This document shows, piece after piece, positions 1 through 6,612 of a stretch of 14,421 bases of DNA. The stretch is from an uncultured Thermoleophilia bacterium (lineage in GTDB: Bacteria; Actinomycetota; Thermoleophilia; UBA2241), in NCBI GenBank assembly GCA_903912585.1, contig CAIWHY010000544.1:1-14421 (forward strand). The letters run 5' to 3'. Position numbers and translations under genes: made by a program. How positions within the stretch are numbered: position 1 is the stretch's first letter; each line of letters opens with the position of its first letter. Under the pieces are notes generated by a model. That model was not told where the DNA came from. It ran no database searches and saw nothing but the letters and a program-made list of their open reading frames with translations.

Positions 1-1196
1 ATGATCTGCGCCTTGCTGGCGACGACATAGTCGACGCCGACGATGACCGTCGTCGTGCCTTCGACGTGCTCCTGGTATATGTGCGCGGTGTTGAGGTTCA
101 GCGCCATGTTGACGACCGGCAGGATCTGCGCCAGTGAGTCGAGGTCGGTCGTCGTCAGCTTGCTGATCGCGTGCACCATCTTCACGACCTTCGTCCAGCT
201 GCCGCTCCAGCGCGTCGCCTGGCGTTGCACCTCGCGGAGGAACATCTGCTGGCGCACCATGCGCGTGAAGTCGCCGGTCTGGTCGTGGCGGAAGCGCACG
301 AAGTTGAGTGCCTGCTTGGCGTCGACGAGCTGGTAGCCGGGCTGCAGGTCGATCGACTTGAAACCGGAGTGCGGCGGGTTGTAGTAGCGGTGGTCGACCG
401 GCAGGTAGACGCCGCCGAGCAGGTCGACCACCTTCCAGAAGCCGTTGAAGTTGATGCGGATGAAGTGGTCGATCGGCAGGCCGGTGATGCTCGAGAAAGT
501 CTGCACGGCGAGCTTGACGCCGCCGTCGGCGTAGGCGGCGTTCATCTTCGCGTAGCCGACGCCGGGGATATCGGTGTAGAGGTCGCGCGGCAGGGAGAGC
601 ATCGCGATCGTCTTCGCCTGCGGATCGAGGCGCACGAGGATCTGCGAGTCGGAGTTGTGGCTCGCGTCGGTGCCGAGCAGGAGGATGTTCATGGGCGTGT
701 CGGGGAGCGGATGCGCGAGCACGGTGCGCGCCTTGGCGACGGTGGCCTTCTGCTCGGCCGTCCCGCCGCCGCCCATGCCGCTCAGGTCGTGATCGACGTA
801 GCCGAAAGCGAAGCCGGGCGCGGCGAGGGCCCCCACCAGCAGCGCGACACCGACGACCTTGACGGCCGCGCGGCGGCCGAAGGCCAGGTACCAGGTCACG
901 AGGACCAGGAGCATGACGGCCGCGGCCGGGATGACCATCCGCGTCCAGATCGGCAGGCGGCGCAGATGCCCGGCAAAGCCGGCCATGCCGGTAAGGTCGC
1001 CGTAGACGCGGTGCCCGTAGAGGAAGGCGAACGCCGCGGCGGCGCAGAGCAGGGTCACGATCACCGCGATCGCGAGGTACGCGGGGTCGCCGGGTCGCTG
1101 GGTCGCTCCGATCGGTGCGAGGGGCGGCGCCGGCTTGCGGCCCGGATTCTCGGCCGGCTCCTTCTCGCCGGCTCTGTAGACTCGGCACTCCTGCAT
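1..1196 (-). CDS. LytR-CpsA-Psr (LCP) family cell-wall glycopolymer ligase, C-terminus beyond window
   Basis: LCP proteins transfer lipid-linked glycopolymers (teichoic acids, arabinogalactan, capsule) onto peptidoglycan outside the membrane. Only the first 398 residues are in the window; the gene runs off the left edge. The LCP domain starts near residue 169. It shows GTDASHNSDS (174-183), LSLPRDLYTDIPG (200-212) with the PRD arginine R204, KMNAAYADGG (217-226), and VRFRHDQTGDFTR (300-312), where the family's phosphate-binding arginines lie. The N-terminus is longer than usual. A 39-residue cytoplasmic tail is followed by three hydrophobic segments (about 40-60, 87-105, 111-130) rather than one. 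An odd number still puts the catalytic domain outside. The ATG at 1196 was chosen because GGAGAGGAG lies about 10 bases upstream of it. The gene is divergent from the DHA2 exporter. Family assignment is secure; the polymer transferred is unknown. Confidence 0.93.
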   Translation of the reverse strand, partial: MQECRVYRAGEKEPAENPGRKPAPPLAPIGATQRPGDPAYLAIAVIVTLLCAAAAFAFLYGHRVYGDLTGMAGFAGHLRRLPIWTRMVIPAAAVMLLVLVTWYLAFGRRAAVKVVGVALLVGALAAPGFAFGYVDHDLSGMGGGGTAEQKATVAKARTVLAHPLPDTPMNILLLGTDASHNSDSQILVRLDPQAKTIAMLSLPRDLYTDIPGVGYAKMNAAYADGGVKLAVQTFSSITGLPIDHFIRINFNGFWKVVDLLGGVYLPVDHRYYNPPHSGFKSIDLQPGYQLVDAKQALNFVRFRHDQTGDFTRMVRQQMFLREVQRQATRWSGSWTKVVKMVHAISKLTTTDLDSLAQILPVVNMALNLNTAHIYQEHVEGTTTVIVGVDYVVASKAQI

Positions 1197-1250
1197 GCGG
1201 GGGGACGCTCCTCTCCGATCTGGTCCATCTCGCCGACGGTCGCGTGGTAG

Positions 1251-1279
1251 AGACTAGCCGAGATTTCGGGGCCTGTGAC
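1251..1279 (-). promoter_or_regulatory. Candidate promoter of the LCP gene
   Basis: On the minus strand a TAGTCT -10-like hexamer (1256-1251) is preceded at 17 bases by GTCACA (1279-1274), which matches TTGACA at four of six positions. It would start RNA near 1244 and leave a leader of roughly 50 bases before the ATG at 1196. This is inferred from sequence only. Confidence 0.35.
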
Positions 1280-1348
1280 CTCGGAGTACCACGAGGCCGC
1301 CGGCCAAGGATGGACGGCGTCCATGTGCCGTGCGCGCGAGACGGAGAG

Positions 1349-1354
1349 TACAAT
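1349..1354 (+). promoter_or_regulatory. Candidate -10 element for the DHA2 exporter
   Basis: TACAAT matches the housekeeping -10 consensus at five of six positions and stands out in this GC-rich gap. No good -35 hexamer is visible 16-19 bases upstream, so the promoter may need an activator or be weak. RNA would start about 1361, at the left edge of the palindrome at 1363-1394. Confidence 0.4.
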
Positions 1355-1362
1355 CCGCGCGA

Positions 1363-1394
1363 GCGTCGGTGTGACCGTCCGGTCACACCGACGC
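1363..1394 (+). promoter_or_regulatory. 32-base perfect palindrome, probable TetR-family operator of the exporter gene
   Basis: Two 15-base arms (1363-1377, GCGTCGGTGTGACCG, and its exact reverse complement at 1380-1394) flank the two-base centre TC. The core GACCG-N2-CGGTC, with even symmetry and a short spacer, is the kind of site bound by TetR-family repressors, which often control DHA2 drug exporters. It lies just after the TACAAT element and 31 bases before the exporter start, so a bound dimer could block transcription. No T-run follows it and it precedes the gene, so a terminator is less likely. No regulator gene is in the window. Confidence 0.6.
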
Positions 1395-1425
1395 AGCACG
1401 CCAGCACTACTGACGAGGGGGAGTG

Positions 1426-3105
1426 ATGGCCAAGAAGACTGCTGCGGGGACGAAGGTCGCGGCCGGCGCGGCGAAGGCGGGCGCGGGCCTCATCCTCTTC
1501 ACGCTGGCCGCCGGGCAGTTCCTCATGACGCTGGACACGTCGGTGATGAACGTGTCGATCGCCACCGTCGCCAAGGACCTGGGCACGACGGTCACCGGCG
1601 TGCAGACGGCGATCACCCTCTACACGCTGGTCATGGCGAGCCTCATGGTCCTCGGTGGCAAGATCGGCAGCATCATCGGCCGCAAACGGGCGTTCAGCAT
1701 CGGCTGCATCATCTACGGCTGCGGCTCGATGACCACGGCCCTTGCCCCGAACCTCACCGTGCTCATCATCGGCTGGTCGTTCCTCGAGGGCATCGGCGCC
1801 GTGCTGATCATGCCGGCCATCGTGGGGCTCGTGGCCGGCAACTTCCCGCCCGGAGCCCGGGCCAAAGCCTACGGCTTGATCGCCGCCGCCGGCGCCATCG
1901 CCGTCGCCGTCGGCCCCGTGATCGGCGGCTTCATGACGACCTACTTCTCGTGGCGCTACGTCTTCGCCGGCGAGGTCATCATCGTCATCGCCATCCTCTT
2001 CCTGGCGCGCCGCGCCGCCGACGATCCGGTCGGCGTGAAGCCGAAGCTCGACCTCATCGGCGCGGTGATCTCGTCCGCCGGCCTGGCCCTGATCGTCCTC
2101 GGCGTGCTCAAGTCGTCGACGTGGGGCTGGTTCCTGCCCAAGGAGGGCGCCGCGTCGCTTTTCGGCCTCTCGCTGACCATCTGGTTCATCATCGGCGGCC
2201 TCTTCTGCCTGTGGCTGTTCCTGCGCTGGCAGACTCGCCTGGAGAGGGCGGGCAAGGAGCCGCTCATCTCGCCGGCACTCCTGCGCGTGAGGCAGCTCAG
2301 CGGCGGGCTCATCACGTTCCTGTTCCAGTTCCTGATCCAGGCTGGGCTGTTCTTCATCGTGCCGCTGTTCCTCTCGGTCGTCCTGGGCTTGTCGCCCATG
2401 GCCACCGGCGTGCGGCTGCTGCCGCTTTCGCTCTCCCTGCTCCTCGCCGCGGTCGGCGTTCCCAAGCTGTTTCCCAAGGCCAGTCCGCGGCGCGTGGTGC
2501 GCATCGGCATGCTGGCCCTCATCGCCGGCATCCTGGTGCTGATCGCGAGCCTGCAGGTCGGCGCCGACTCCTCCATCGTGTTCGTGCCCATGCTGATCAT
2601 CGGCTTCGGCATCGGAGCGCTGGCCTCCCAGCTCGGCAACGTGACCGTCTCGTCGGTGCCCACCGAGAAGAGCTCCGAGGTCGGCGGCCTGCAGAACACC
2701 GCCAGCCAGCTCGGCGCCTCGATCGGCACGGCGCTGGCCGGCTCGATCCTGATCGCCGCCCTGACGGCCTCGTTCCTGGCCGGGATCGAGCAGAACCCCA
2801 ACGTGCCGCAGCAGATGAAGGACCAGGCCAACACGAGCCTGTCCGCCGGCGCTCCCTTCATCTCCCAGAGCGACGCGCAGGCGCAACTCGACAAGGCCGG
2901 GGTGCCGAAGGACGTGAGCAGCGAGGTCATCAAGGAGTACAACAAGTCGCAGATCGCCGGCCTGCGCACGGCGCTCTCGATACTGGCGCTCATGGGCGTG
3001 ATCGCGCTGTTCTTCACCGGGCGCATACCCCGGAAGCAGCCGGGGTCGGAGCCGGCCTCGGCGGACGACGAGCCGGCGGCGAGACCTGAGCCGGCTCTGG
3101 CGTAG
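1426..3105 (+). CDS. DHA2-family (14-helix) major facilitator drug/H+ antiporter
   Basis: This 559-residue inner-membrane protein resembles EmrB/QacA-type exporters, which expel toxic organic compounds using the proton gradient. Helix 1 carries LDTSVMNVSIATVAKDLG (36-53), the DHA2 motif with membrane-embedded acidic D37. Motif A is GGKIGSIIGRKR (77-88), in the loop between helices 2 and 3. The antiporter motif C region (150-168) ends GPVIGG and is followed by WRYVF (176-180). The length and roughly fourteen hydrophobic segments fit DHA2. A long extramembrane loop (about 450-515) precedes the last helix. ATG at 1426 is preferred over the in-frame GTG at 1423 because the GAGGGGGAG ribosome site ends at 1422. 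The palindrome upstream suggests control by a TetR-type repressor. The substrate cannot be read from sequence. Confidence 0.93.
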   Translation: MAKKTAAGTKVAAGAAKAGAGLILFTLAAGQFLMTLDTSVMNVSIATVAKDLGTTVTGVQTAITLYTLVMASLMVLGGKIGSIIGRKRAFSIGCIIYGCGSMTTALAPNLTVLIIGWSFLEGIGAVLIMPAIVGLVAGNFPPGARAKAYGLIAAAGAIAVAVGPVIGGFMTTYFSWRYVFAGEVIIVIAILFLARRAADDPVGVKPKLDLIGAVISSAGLALIVLGVLKSSTWGWFLPKEGAASLFGLSLTIWFIIGGLFCLWLFLRWQTRLERAGKEPLISPALLRVRQLSGGLITFLFQFLIQAGLFFIVPLFLSVVLGLSPMATGVRLLPLSLSLLLAAVGVPKLFPKASPRRVVRIGMLALIAGILVLIASLQVGADSSIVFVPMLIIGFGIGALASQLGNVTVSSVPTEKSSEVGGLQNTASQLGASIGTALAGSILIAALTASFLAGIEQNPNVPQQMKDQANTSLSAGAPFISQSDAQAQLDKAGVPKDVSSEVIKEYNKSQIAGLRTALSILALMGVIALFFTGRIPRKQPGSEPASADDEPAARPEPALA

Positions 3106-3180
3106 GGTTCGGCCGGCGCCGGTGCCGACCCGGCGTGGCGGGGAGCCGGCGCGACCGGCGTCACGGGCGCGAACGCGAAG

Positions 3181-3200
3181 GGGCGGCCCTCCGGCCGCCC
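3181..3200. terminator. Candidate bidirectional hairpin terminator between convergent genes
   Basis: GGGCGGCC (3181-3188) and GGCCGCCC (3193-3200) form an 8-base-pair, all-GC stem around a 4-base loop. It sits between the convergent exporter and LapA-like genes, where it could serve both. There is no T-run on either side, so its strength is uncertain. Confidence 0.5.
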
Positions 3201-3231
3201 ATTCGCACTGCTCGCTCGTCCAGACGCGGCT

Positions 3232-3498
3232 CTACCGCGAATCGCGGCGGCGCTGACGCCGCTTGTGGCGCCGCCACATCAGCGCGAACTGCCCGATCAC
3301 GAACGCCACCAGCGCCGTGATGACGAGCGCGAGCCACAGCGGCGCGCTGAACGTCCAGAAAAGGAACGAGAACGAGATCGTCTCCCGATTCTGCAGGATG
3401 AACGCCAGCAGCAGCGCCAGCAGCACGCCGCCGCCGATCAGGAAGCCGTTGCCGGAGCTCGAGCTCTGCGGACCGCCTTGCGATGAACCGTTTGCCAT
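3232..3498 (-). CDS. Small membrane protein with LapA (DUF1049) domain
   Basis: This 88-residue protein has a Ser/Gly/Gln-rich head, two hydrophobic helices (about 18-36 and 52-74) and a strongly basic C-terminal tail (WRRHKRRQRRRDSR, 75-88). The pattern FILQNRETISFSFLFWTF (33-50) followed by APLWL matches the LapA/DUF1049 family: a first helix ending in QN, a short strand-like link, then a second helix. In E. coli, LapA acts with LapB in envelope lipopolysaccharide control. Actinobacteria lack lipopolysaccharide, so the role here is unknown. An excellent AGGAGGG ribosome site lies 7 bases before the ATG. The gene lies about 100 bases downstream of the potassium channel on the same strand but has its own GGGTAG promoter candidate. 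Confidence 0.85.
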   Translation of the reverse strand: MANGSSQGGPQSSSSGNGFLIGGGVLLALLLAFILQNRETISFSFLFWTFSAPLWLALVITALVAFVIGQFALMWRRHKRRQRRRDSR

Positions 3499-3525
3499 GG
3501 GGGGCCCTCCTGGGTCAGTGCCTGT

Positions 3526-3551
3526 CTACCCCGCGCCCCCGCATCCGTCAC
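3526..3551 (-). promoter_or_regulatory. SigB/SigF-like promoter candidate for the LapA-domain gene
   Basis: On the minus strand GTGA (3551-3548), 16 bases, then GGGTAG (3531-3526) lie 27 bases before the ATG at 3498. The arrangement resembles the actinobacterial general-stress sigma consensus (GNNT, 14-16 bases, GGGTAY). The fourth -35 base differs and the last -10 base is G. It belongs to a set of five such sites in this window. Confidence 0.45.
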
Positions 3552-3560
3552 CTTGGGAAC

Positions 3561-3575
3561 GAGGCGGATCGCCTC
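3561..3575 (-). terminator. Small hairpin after the potassium-channel gene
   Basis: GAGGCG (3561-3566) and CGCCTC (3570-3575) form a 6-base-pair stem with a 3-base loop, about 23 bases past the channel's stop codon and just before the LapA promoter candidate. It may terminate the channel transcript. The stem is short and lacks a clear T-run. Confidence 0.3.
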
Positions 3576-3597
3576 ACCGACCCTTCGCCGACTCCAT

Positions 3598-4305
3598 TCA
3601 GGCGTCAGACTCGTTGCCGGAGTCTCGTTGTTGCTGCCGCCTTGCGCCCAGGTTCTGCACCACCAGCGAGACGACGGTGATGAGGTAGAGCTGGCCGAAG
3701 ACGGCCTCCGTCATGGCCATCATCTTGCCGACGCTCAGCGCCGAGGTGAAGTCGCCGTAGCCAACCGTGGTGATGGTGACGAAGCTGAAGTAGATGTAGT
3801 CGACGGCCGACGGGTGGCTGGTCTGGACGAAGAACGGCTGCCCGGCGATGAGGGCGGTCAGGCCGAACAGCGTCGCGAAGAGCTGCGCTATGAGCAGGTA
3901 GACGCAGACGGCGCCGAGGAAGGTCTCGACTGAGAGCGCCATCCTGCGGGAGAGGTGCCAGACGATGGCGATGGGTGCGACGACCACGAGGACCAGCGAG
4001 ATCGCCCCGGTCATCGCGTGGGCGACGCTGTCCTGCCCGACCAACAGCGAGGCGATGGCGACGAGGCACAGCAAGGGGATCAGGGCCTCGGCGAGGCGCA
4101 TCCCGCGCCGCTCCACCTGGGAAGCGCGGAGCGCGAGCCAGGTGGCGGCCGCCAGCACGAACACGACGACGACGCGGCCCCACGTGTAGTCACCGAGCGC
4201 CGCGTCGCAGAAGTACGAGATCACCAGCAGCACGAGCACCAGCCCGTAGCTGTCGGCGAAACGCATCCGCCGCTCCGGGCGCCCCTCTGCCTCGCCGTCG
4301 CTCAC
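3598..4305 (-). CDS. Potassium channel protein (Ion_trans_2 pore)
   Basis: This integral membrane protein has about six hydrophobic helices and a C-terminal two-helix pore module. The pore loop reads FSFVTITTVGYGDFTS, with the canonical potassium selectivity filter TVGYGD, and is followed by a last helix and a short polar tail (ARRQQQRDSGNESDA). No regularly spaced arginines mark a voltage-sensing S4, and no cytoplasmic RCK/TrkA_N domain is present. It is probably a simple leak or stress-related channel. GTG at 4305 is chosen because GGAGG lies 5 bases before it. The GTG at 4311, two codons further upstream, would overlap that ribosome site. This gives 235 residues. It is divergent from the DUF1269 gene, and both have GGGTAG promoter candidates. 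Confidence 0.9.
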   Translation of the reverse strand: MSDGEAEGRPERRMRFADSYGLVLVLLVISYFCDAALGDYTWGRVVVVFVLAAATWLALRASQVERRGMRLAEALIPLLCLVAIASLLVGQDSVAHAMTGAISLVLVVVAPIAIVWHLSRRMALSVETFLGAVCVYLLIAQLFATLFGLTALIAGQPFFVQTSHPSAVDYIYFSFVTITTVGYGDFTSALSVGKMMAMTEAVFGQLYLITVVSLVVQNLGARRQQQRDSGNESDA

Positions 4306-4329
4306 GCTCACCTCCGGTGTCGCGCTACT

Positions 4330-4355
4330 CTACCCACGCGCAGAGCCGCAGACAC
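4330..4355 (-). promoter_or_regulatory. SigB/SigF-like promoter candidate for the potassium channel
   Basis: GTGT (4355-4352), 16 bases, then GGGTAG (4335-4330) on the minus strand, 24 bases before the GTG start. This is one of the two best matches in the window to GNNT, 14-16 bases, GGGTAY; only the final -10 base departs. It is back to back with the DUF1269 site at 4376-4401. Confidence 0.5.
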
Positions 4356-4375
4356 CACGGGAACGCTGGTCGGCC

Positions 4376-4401
4376 GTTACGGCTGCCGTGCCGTTGGGTA
4401 G
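4376..4401 (+). promoter_or_regulatory. SigB/SigF-like promoter candidate for the DUF1269 gene
   Basis: GTTA (4376-4379), 16 bases, then GGGTAG (4396-4401), 47 bases before the ATG at 4449. It has the same spacing as the divergent site facing the potassium channel. RNA would start near 4408, leaving a leader of about 40 bases that ends in AAGGAG. Confidence 0.45.
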
Positions 4402-4448
4402 GTGCCGGAGGGATCGCAAGCACGTCAACAGACCCAAGGAGTGAATCT

Positions 4449-4955
4449 ATGTCAGACCAGACCGTGTTCCTCTACATCGGCGTCTACGACAATCCGGTCT
4501 TCGCCCGCGAGGACCTCGAGATCGTGCGCGACCTGCACGCCACCAAGGTCATCGGGACCTACGACGCTGCCATCGCCACCAAAGAGGCGGACGGCTCCGT
4601 GACGGTCAGCAAGTGGGAGAAGCCCACGCAGCACGGCGCCTGGACCGGCGTCGCCGTGGGCGCCGTGGTCGGCATCCTGTTTCCGCCCTCGATCATCGGC
4701 ATGGCCGCCCTGGGCGGCGTCACCGGCGGCCTCATCGGCCACTTCCACGCCGGCATGTCGCGCAAGGACGTGGCGGAGCTCGGCGAGATGCTCGACGCCG
4801 GCGAGGCGGCCCTCATCGTGATCGGTCGCGACAAGCTCGACGAGCAGCTGCGCAAGGCCGGGATCAGGGCCCAGAAGCAGGTCGAGAAGGAGCTCGACGT
4901 CGACTCCAAGGAGCTGGACGACCAGCTCGGCGAGGCGGAGAAGCAGCTCTCCTAG
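4449..4955 (+). CDS. DUF1269 family glycine-zipper membrane protein
   Basis: This 168-residue protein has three parts. An N-terminal region of about 60 residues contains TYDAAIATKEADGSVTV (37-53), typical of DUF1269. Glycine-rich hydrophobic segments follow (GVAVGAVVGILF, 67-78; GMAALGGVTGGLIG, 84-97). A charged C-terminal part begins with AALIVIGRDKL (120-130) and ends in a Lys/Glu/Asp-rich probable coiled coil. The family's function is not established; members often occur among actinobacterial stress genes. AAGGAG lies about 8 bases before the ATG. The open frame extends further upstream, but no better start is visible and the upstream stretch overlaps the divergent promoter region. The gene appears to be transcribed alone, with a SigB-like promoter before it and a strong hairpin after it. 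Confidence 0.88.
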   Translation: MSDQTVFLYIGVYDNPVFAREDLEIVRDLHATKVIGTYDAAIATKEADGSVTVSKWEKPTQHGAWTGVAVGAVVGILFPPSIIGMAALGGVTGGLIGHFHAGMSRKDVAELGEMLDAGEAALIVIGRDKLDEQLRKAGIRAQKQVEKELDVDSKELDDQLGEAEKQLS

Positions 4956-4975
4956 ACCTTTGAAACAGCGTTGAA

Positions 4976-5022
4976 CGGCGGGACTCAGGGGGTCTCCGAC
5001 ATCCGCCCCCTGAGTCCCGCCG
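4976..5022 (+). terminator. Strong hairpin terminator after the DUF1269 gene
   Basis: A perfect 17-base-pair stem (4976-4992 with 5006-5022, core GGGACTCAGGGGG) encloses a 13-base loop, starting 21 bases past the stop codon. There is no T-run, which is common for terminators in GC-rich Actinobacteria. It isolates the DUF1269 gene from the cardiolipin synthase. Confidence 0.75.
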
Positions 5023-5127
5023 CATCATCCGTTGCACGCTACGGGAACCGGATGGAATACTTCCCTGTGACCGTTCGGCAACCGAACCACTGACGCGGCC
5101 GCGGGGCTCGCGAGGGGGAGGGTCTAC

Positions 5128-6579
5128 ATGCACTGGCTTGGTTTCTTGCCCTGGTGGCTGTGGGTGCCGTACCTGATCCTTTGGCTCTACGTCATGGCCA
5201 CACTGATCATGGAGGACCGCGAGCCCGCGGACACCCTCGCCTGGGCGTTCGCCCTGCTGCTCGTGCCCGGCATCGGCATGATCTTCTATTTCATCGCCGG
5301 CCGCGACTGGGCCACGATCACCGAGAAGAAGAAGTGGATGCAGGACTACTACGCGCAGCTGCAGGCCGCGCTCAAGCCCTTCTTCGAGCGCAACGCGGCC
5401 GCGGAGCGGCGCTTCCGGCAGGAGTACGGCGGCACCTACGTCGAGCGCCTCGCGGACACCATGGCGCGCGAGGACGGCCTCGGCGTCGTCACCGCCGACC
5501 GCGCCGAGATCTTCCCCACCGGGCAGGAGAAGTTCAGCCGCCTCAAGGCAGACCTGGCGGCGGCGCAGAAGTTCATCCACATCCAGTACTTCATCTGGGA
5601 GGACGACGAGCTCACCGACGCGCTCACCGAGATCCTCAAGGAGCGCGTCCAGGCCGGCGTGCAGGTGCGCTTCCTCTACGACTACCTCGGCAGCAAGCAC
5701 TGGGACAAATCGAAGCTCGAGGCGCTCGTGCCGCTGGGCGCCAAGGTGGCCAAGGACGTCGTCTCGATCTCCCGCCTGAACTACCGCGACCACCGCAAGA
5801 TCGTCGTCGTCGACGGCGAGATCGGCTACACCGGCGGCTACAACGTGGGCCAGGAGTACGTCGACGGTGGCGAGCGCTTCGCCGTCTGGCGCGACACGCA
5901 CGTGCGCGTCACCGGCCAGGTGGTAGGCGAGCTGGAAGCGCTGTTCGCGGCGCGCTGGTTCGACCAGACCAAGGAGGACGTCTGCACCGACGAGTACCTT
6001 CCGGAGCGGCCGCGCGGCGACGCGAACGCGGGCGTGCTCTGCCAGGTCATCGCACAGTCGGTCGAGGACTACTGGAAGTCGTCGCGACGTGCCCACATGG
6101 TCGCCGTCGGCAACGCCGCCAAGCGCGTGTGGATCCAGTCGCCCTACTTCATCCCCGAGGTGGGCCTCTACGACACGATGATCAACGCCTCCTTGAGCGG
6201 CGTCGACGTGCGCTTCATGATGACCGGCGTGCCGGACAAGAAGGTGCCGTTCTGGGCGGCGTGGACGTACTTCCGCCCGCTGCTCAAGGCCGGCGTGAAG
6301 GTGTACCTCTACGAGGCCGGCTTCCTGCACTCCAAGACGCTCACCGCCGACGGGCAGATCACCGCCATCGGCACGATGAACATGGACATCCGCAGCCTGC
6401 GGCTGCACAAGGAGCTCATGCTCTGGATGTACGACGACAAGCTCGCCTACCGGCAGGAGCGCCTTTTCGAGGCGGACATCGCCGACTCGCACGAGGTCAC
6501 GCTGATGGACCTCGACTCGCTGAGCCTGACGGTGCGCTTCCGCAACTCGTTCATGCGGCTGCTGAGCTACTTCATCTGA
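5128..6579 (+). CDS. cls: Cardiolipin synthase, phospholipase D superfamily
   Basis: Bacterial cardiolipin synthases of this family join two phosphatidylglycerol molecules into cardiolipin at the membrane. The 483-residue length is typical. Two N-terminal helices (about 6-27 and 37-57) form the anchor (PLDc_N). Two catalytic HKD motifs follow: DHRKIVVVDGEIGYTGGYN (221-239; H222, K224, D229) and LHSKTLTADGQITAIGTMN (400-418; H401, K403, D408). QYFIWEDDELT (153-163) and SPYFIPE (338-344) are further family signatures. The protein ends in FMRLLSYFI, like other Cls C-termini. A GAGGGGGAGGG ribosome site precedes the ATG. No convincing GGGTAG promoter is seen, so regulation is unclear. Cardiolipin synthase activity is inferred; another phosphatidyltransferase in this superfamily is possible. 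Confidence 0.93.
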   Translation: MHWLGFLPWWLWVPYLILWLYVMATLIMEDREPADTLAWAFALLLVPGIGMIFYFIAGRDWATITEKKKWMQDYYAQLQAALKPFFERNAAAERRFRQEYGGTYVERLADTMAREDGLGVVTADRAEIFPTGQEKFSRLKADLAAAQKFIHIQYFIWEDDELTDALTEILKERVQAGVQVRFLYDYLGSKHWDKSKLEALVPLGAKVAKDVVSISRLNYRDHRKIVVVDGEIGYTGGYNVGQEYVDGGERFAVWRDTHVRVTGQVVGELEALFAARWFDQTKEDVCTDEYLPERPRGDANAGVLCQVIAQSVEDYWKSSRRAHMVAVGNAAKRVWIQSPYFIPEVGLYDTMINASLSGVDVRFMMTGVPDKKVPFWAAWTYFRPLLKAGVKVYLYEAGFLHSKTLTADGQITAIGTMNMDIRSLRLHKELMLWMYDDKLAYRQERLFEADIADSHEVTLMDLDSLSLTVRFRNSFMRLLSYFI

Positions 6580-6599
6580 GCCCATCCGAGTCCATCTGG

Positions 6600-6612
6600 G
6601 ATACTGGCGGGC
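6600..6612 (+). promoter_or_regulatory. Candidate leaderless promoter -10 for the pore-like membrane gene
   Basis: GATACT (6600-6605), a four-of-six match to TATAAT, lies exactly 7 bases before the ATG at 6613. No ribosome-binding sequence lies between them. This is the geometry of actinobacterial leaderless transcripts, in which RNA starts at the first base of the start codon. No -35 is recognisable. Confidence 0.35.

Noticed and set aside
171..1250. Long plus-strand frame antisense to the LCP gene (about 359 codons)
   Set aside because: It is the third-position mirror of a gene with clear LCP motifs; its product is a Val/Asp/Arg/His-rich string with no family resemblance, usual in GC-rich DNA.
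3025..3030. GGGTAT on the minus strand, the exact SigB -10 consensus
   Set aside because: It sits inside the exporter gene and points into it antisense; no gene follows within promoter range.
1275..3089. 604-codon frame overlapping the exporter in another phase
   Set aside because: The translation is an Arg/His/Pro-rich shadow. The alternative frame gives a textbook DHA2 transporter.
5073..5087. Small hairpin GTTCGG-CAA-CCGAAC before the cardiolipin synthase
   Set aside because: Six base pairs in the leader with no further features; could be an operator or chance, too little to call.
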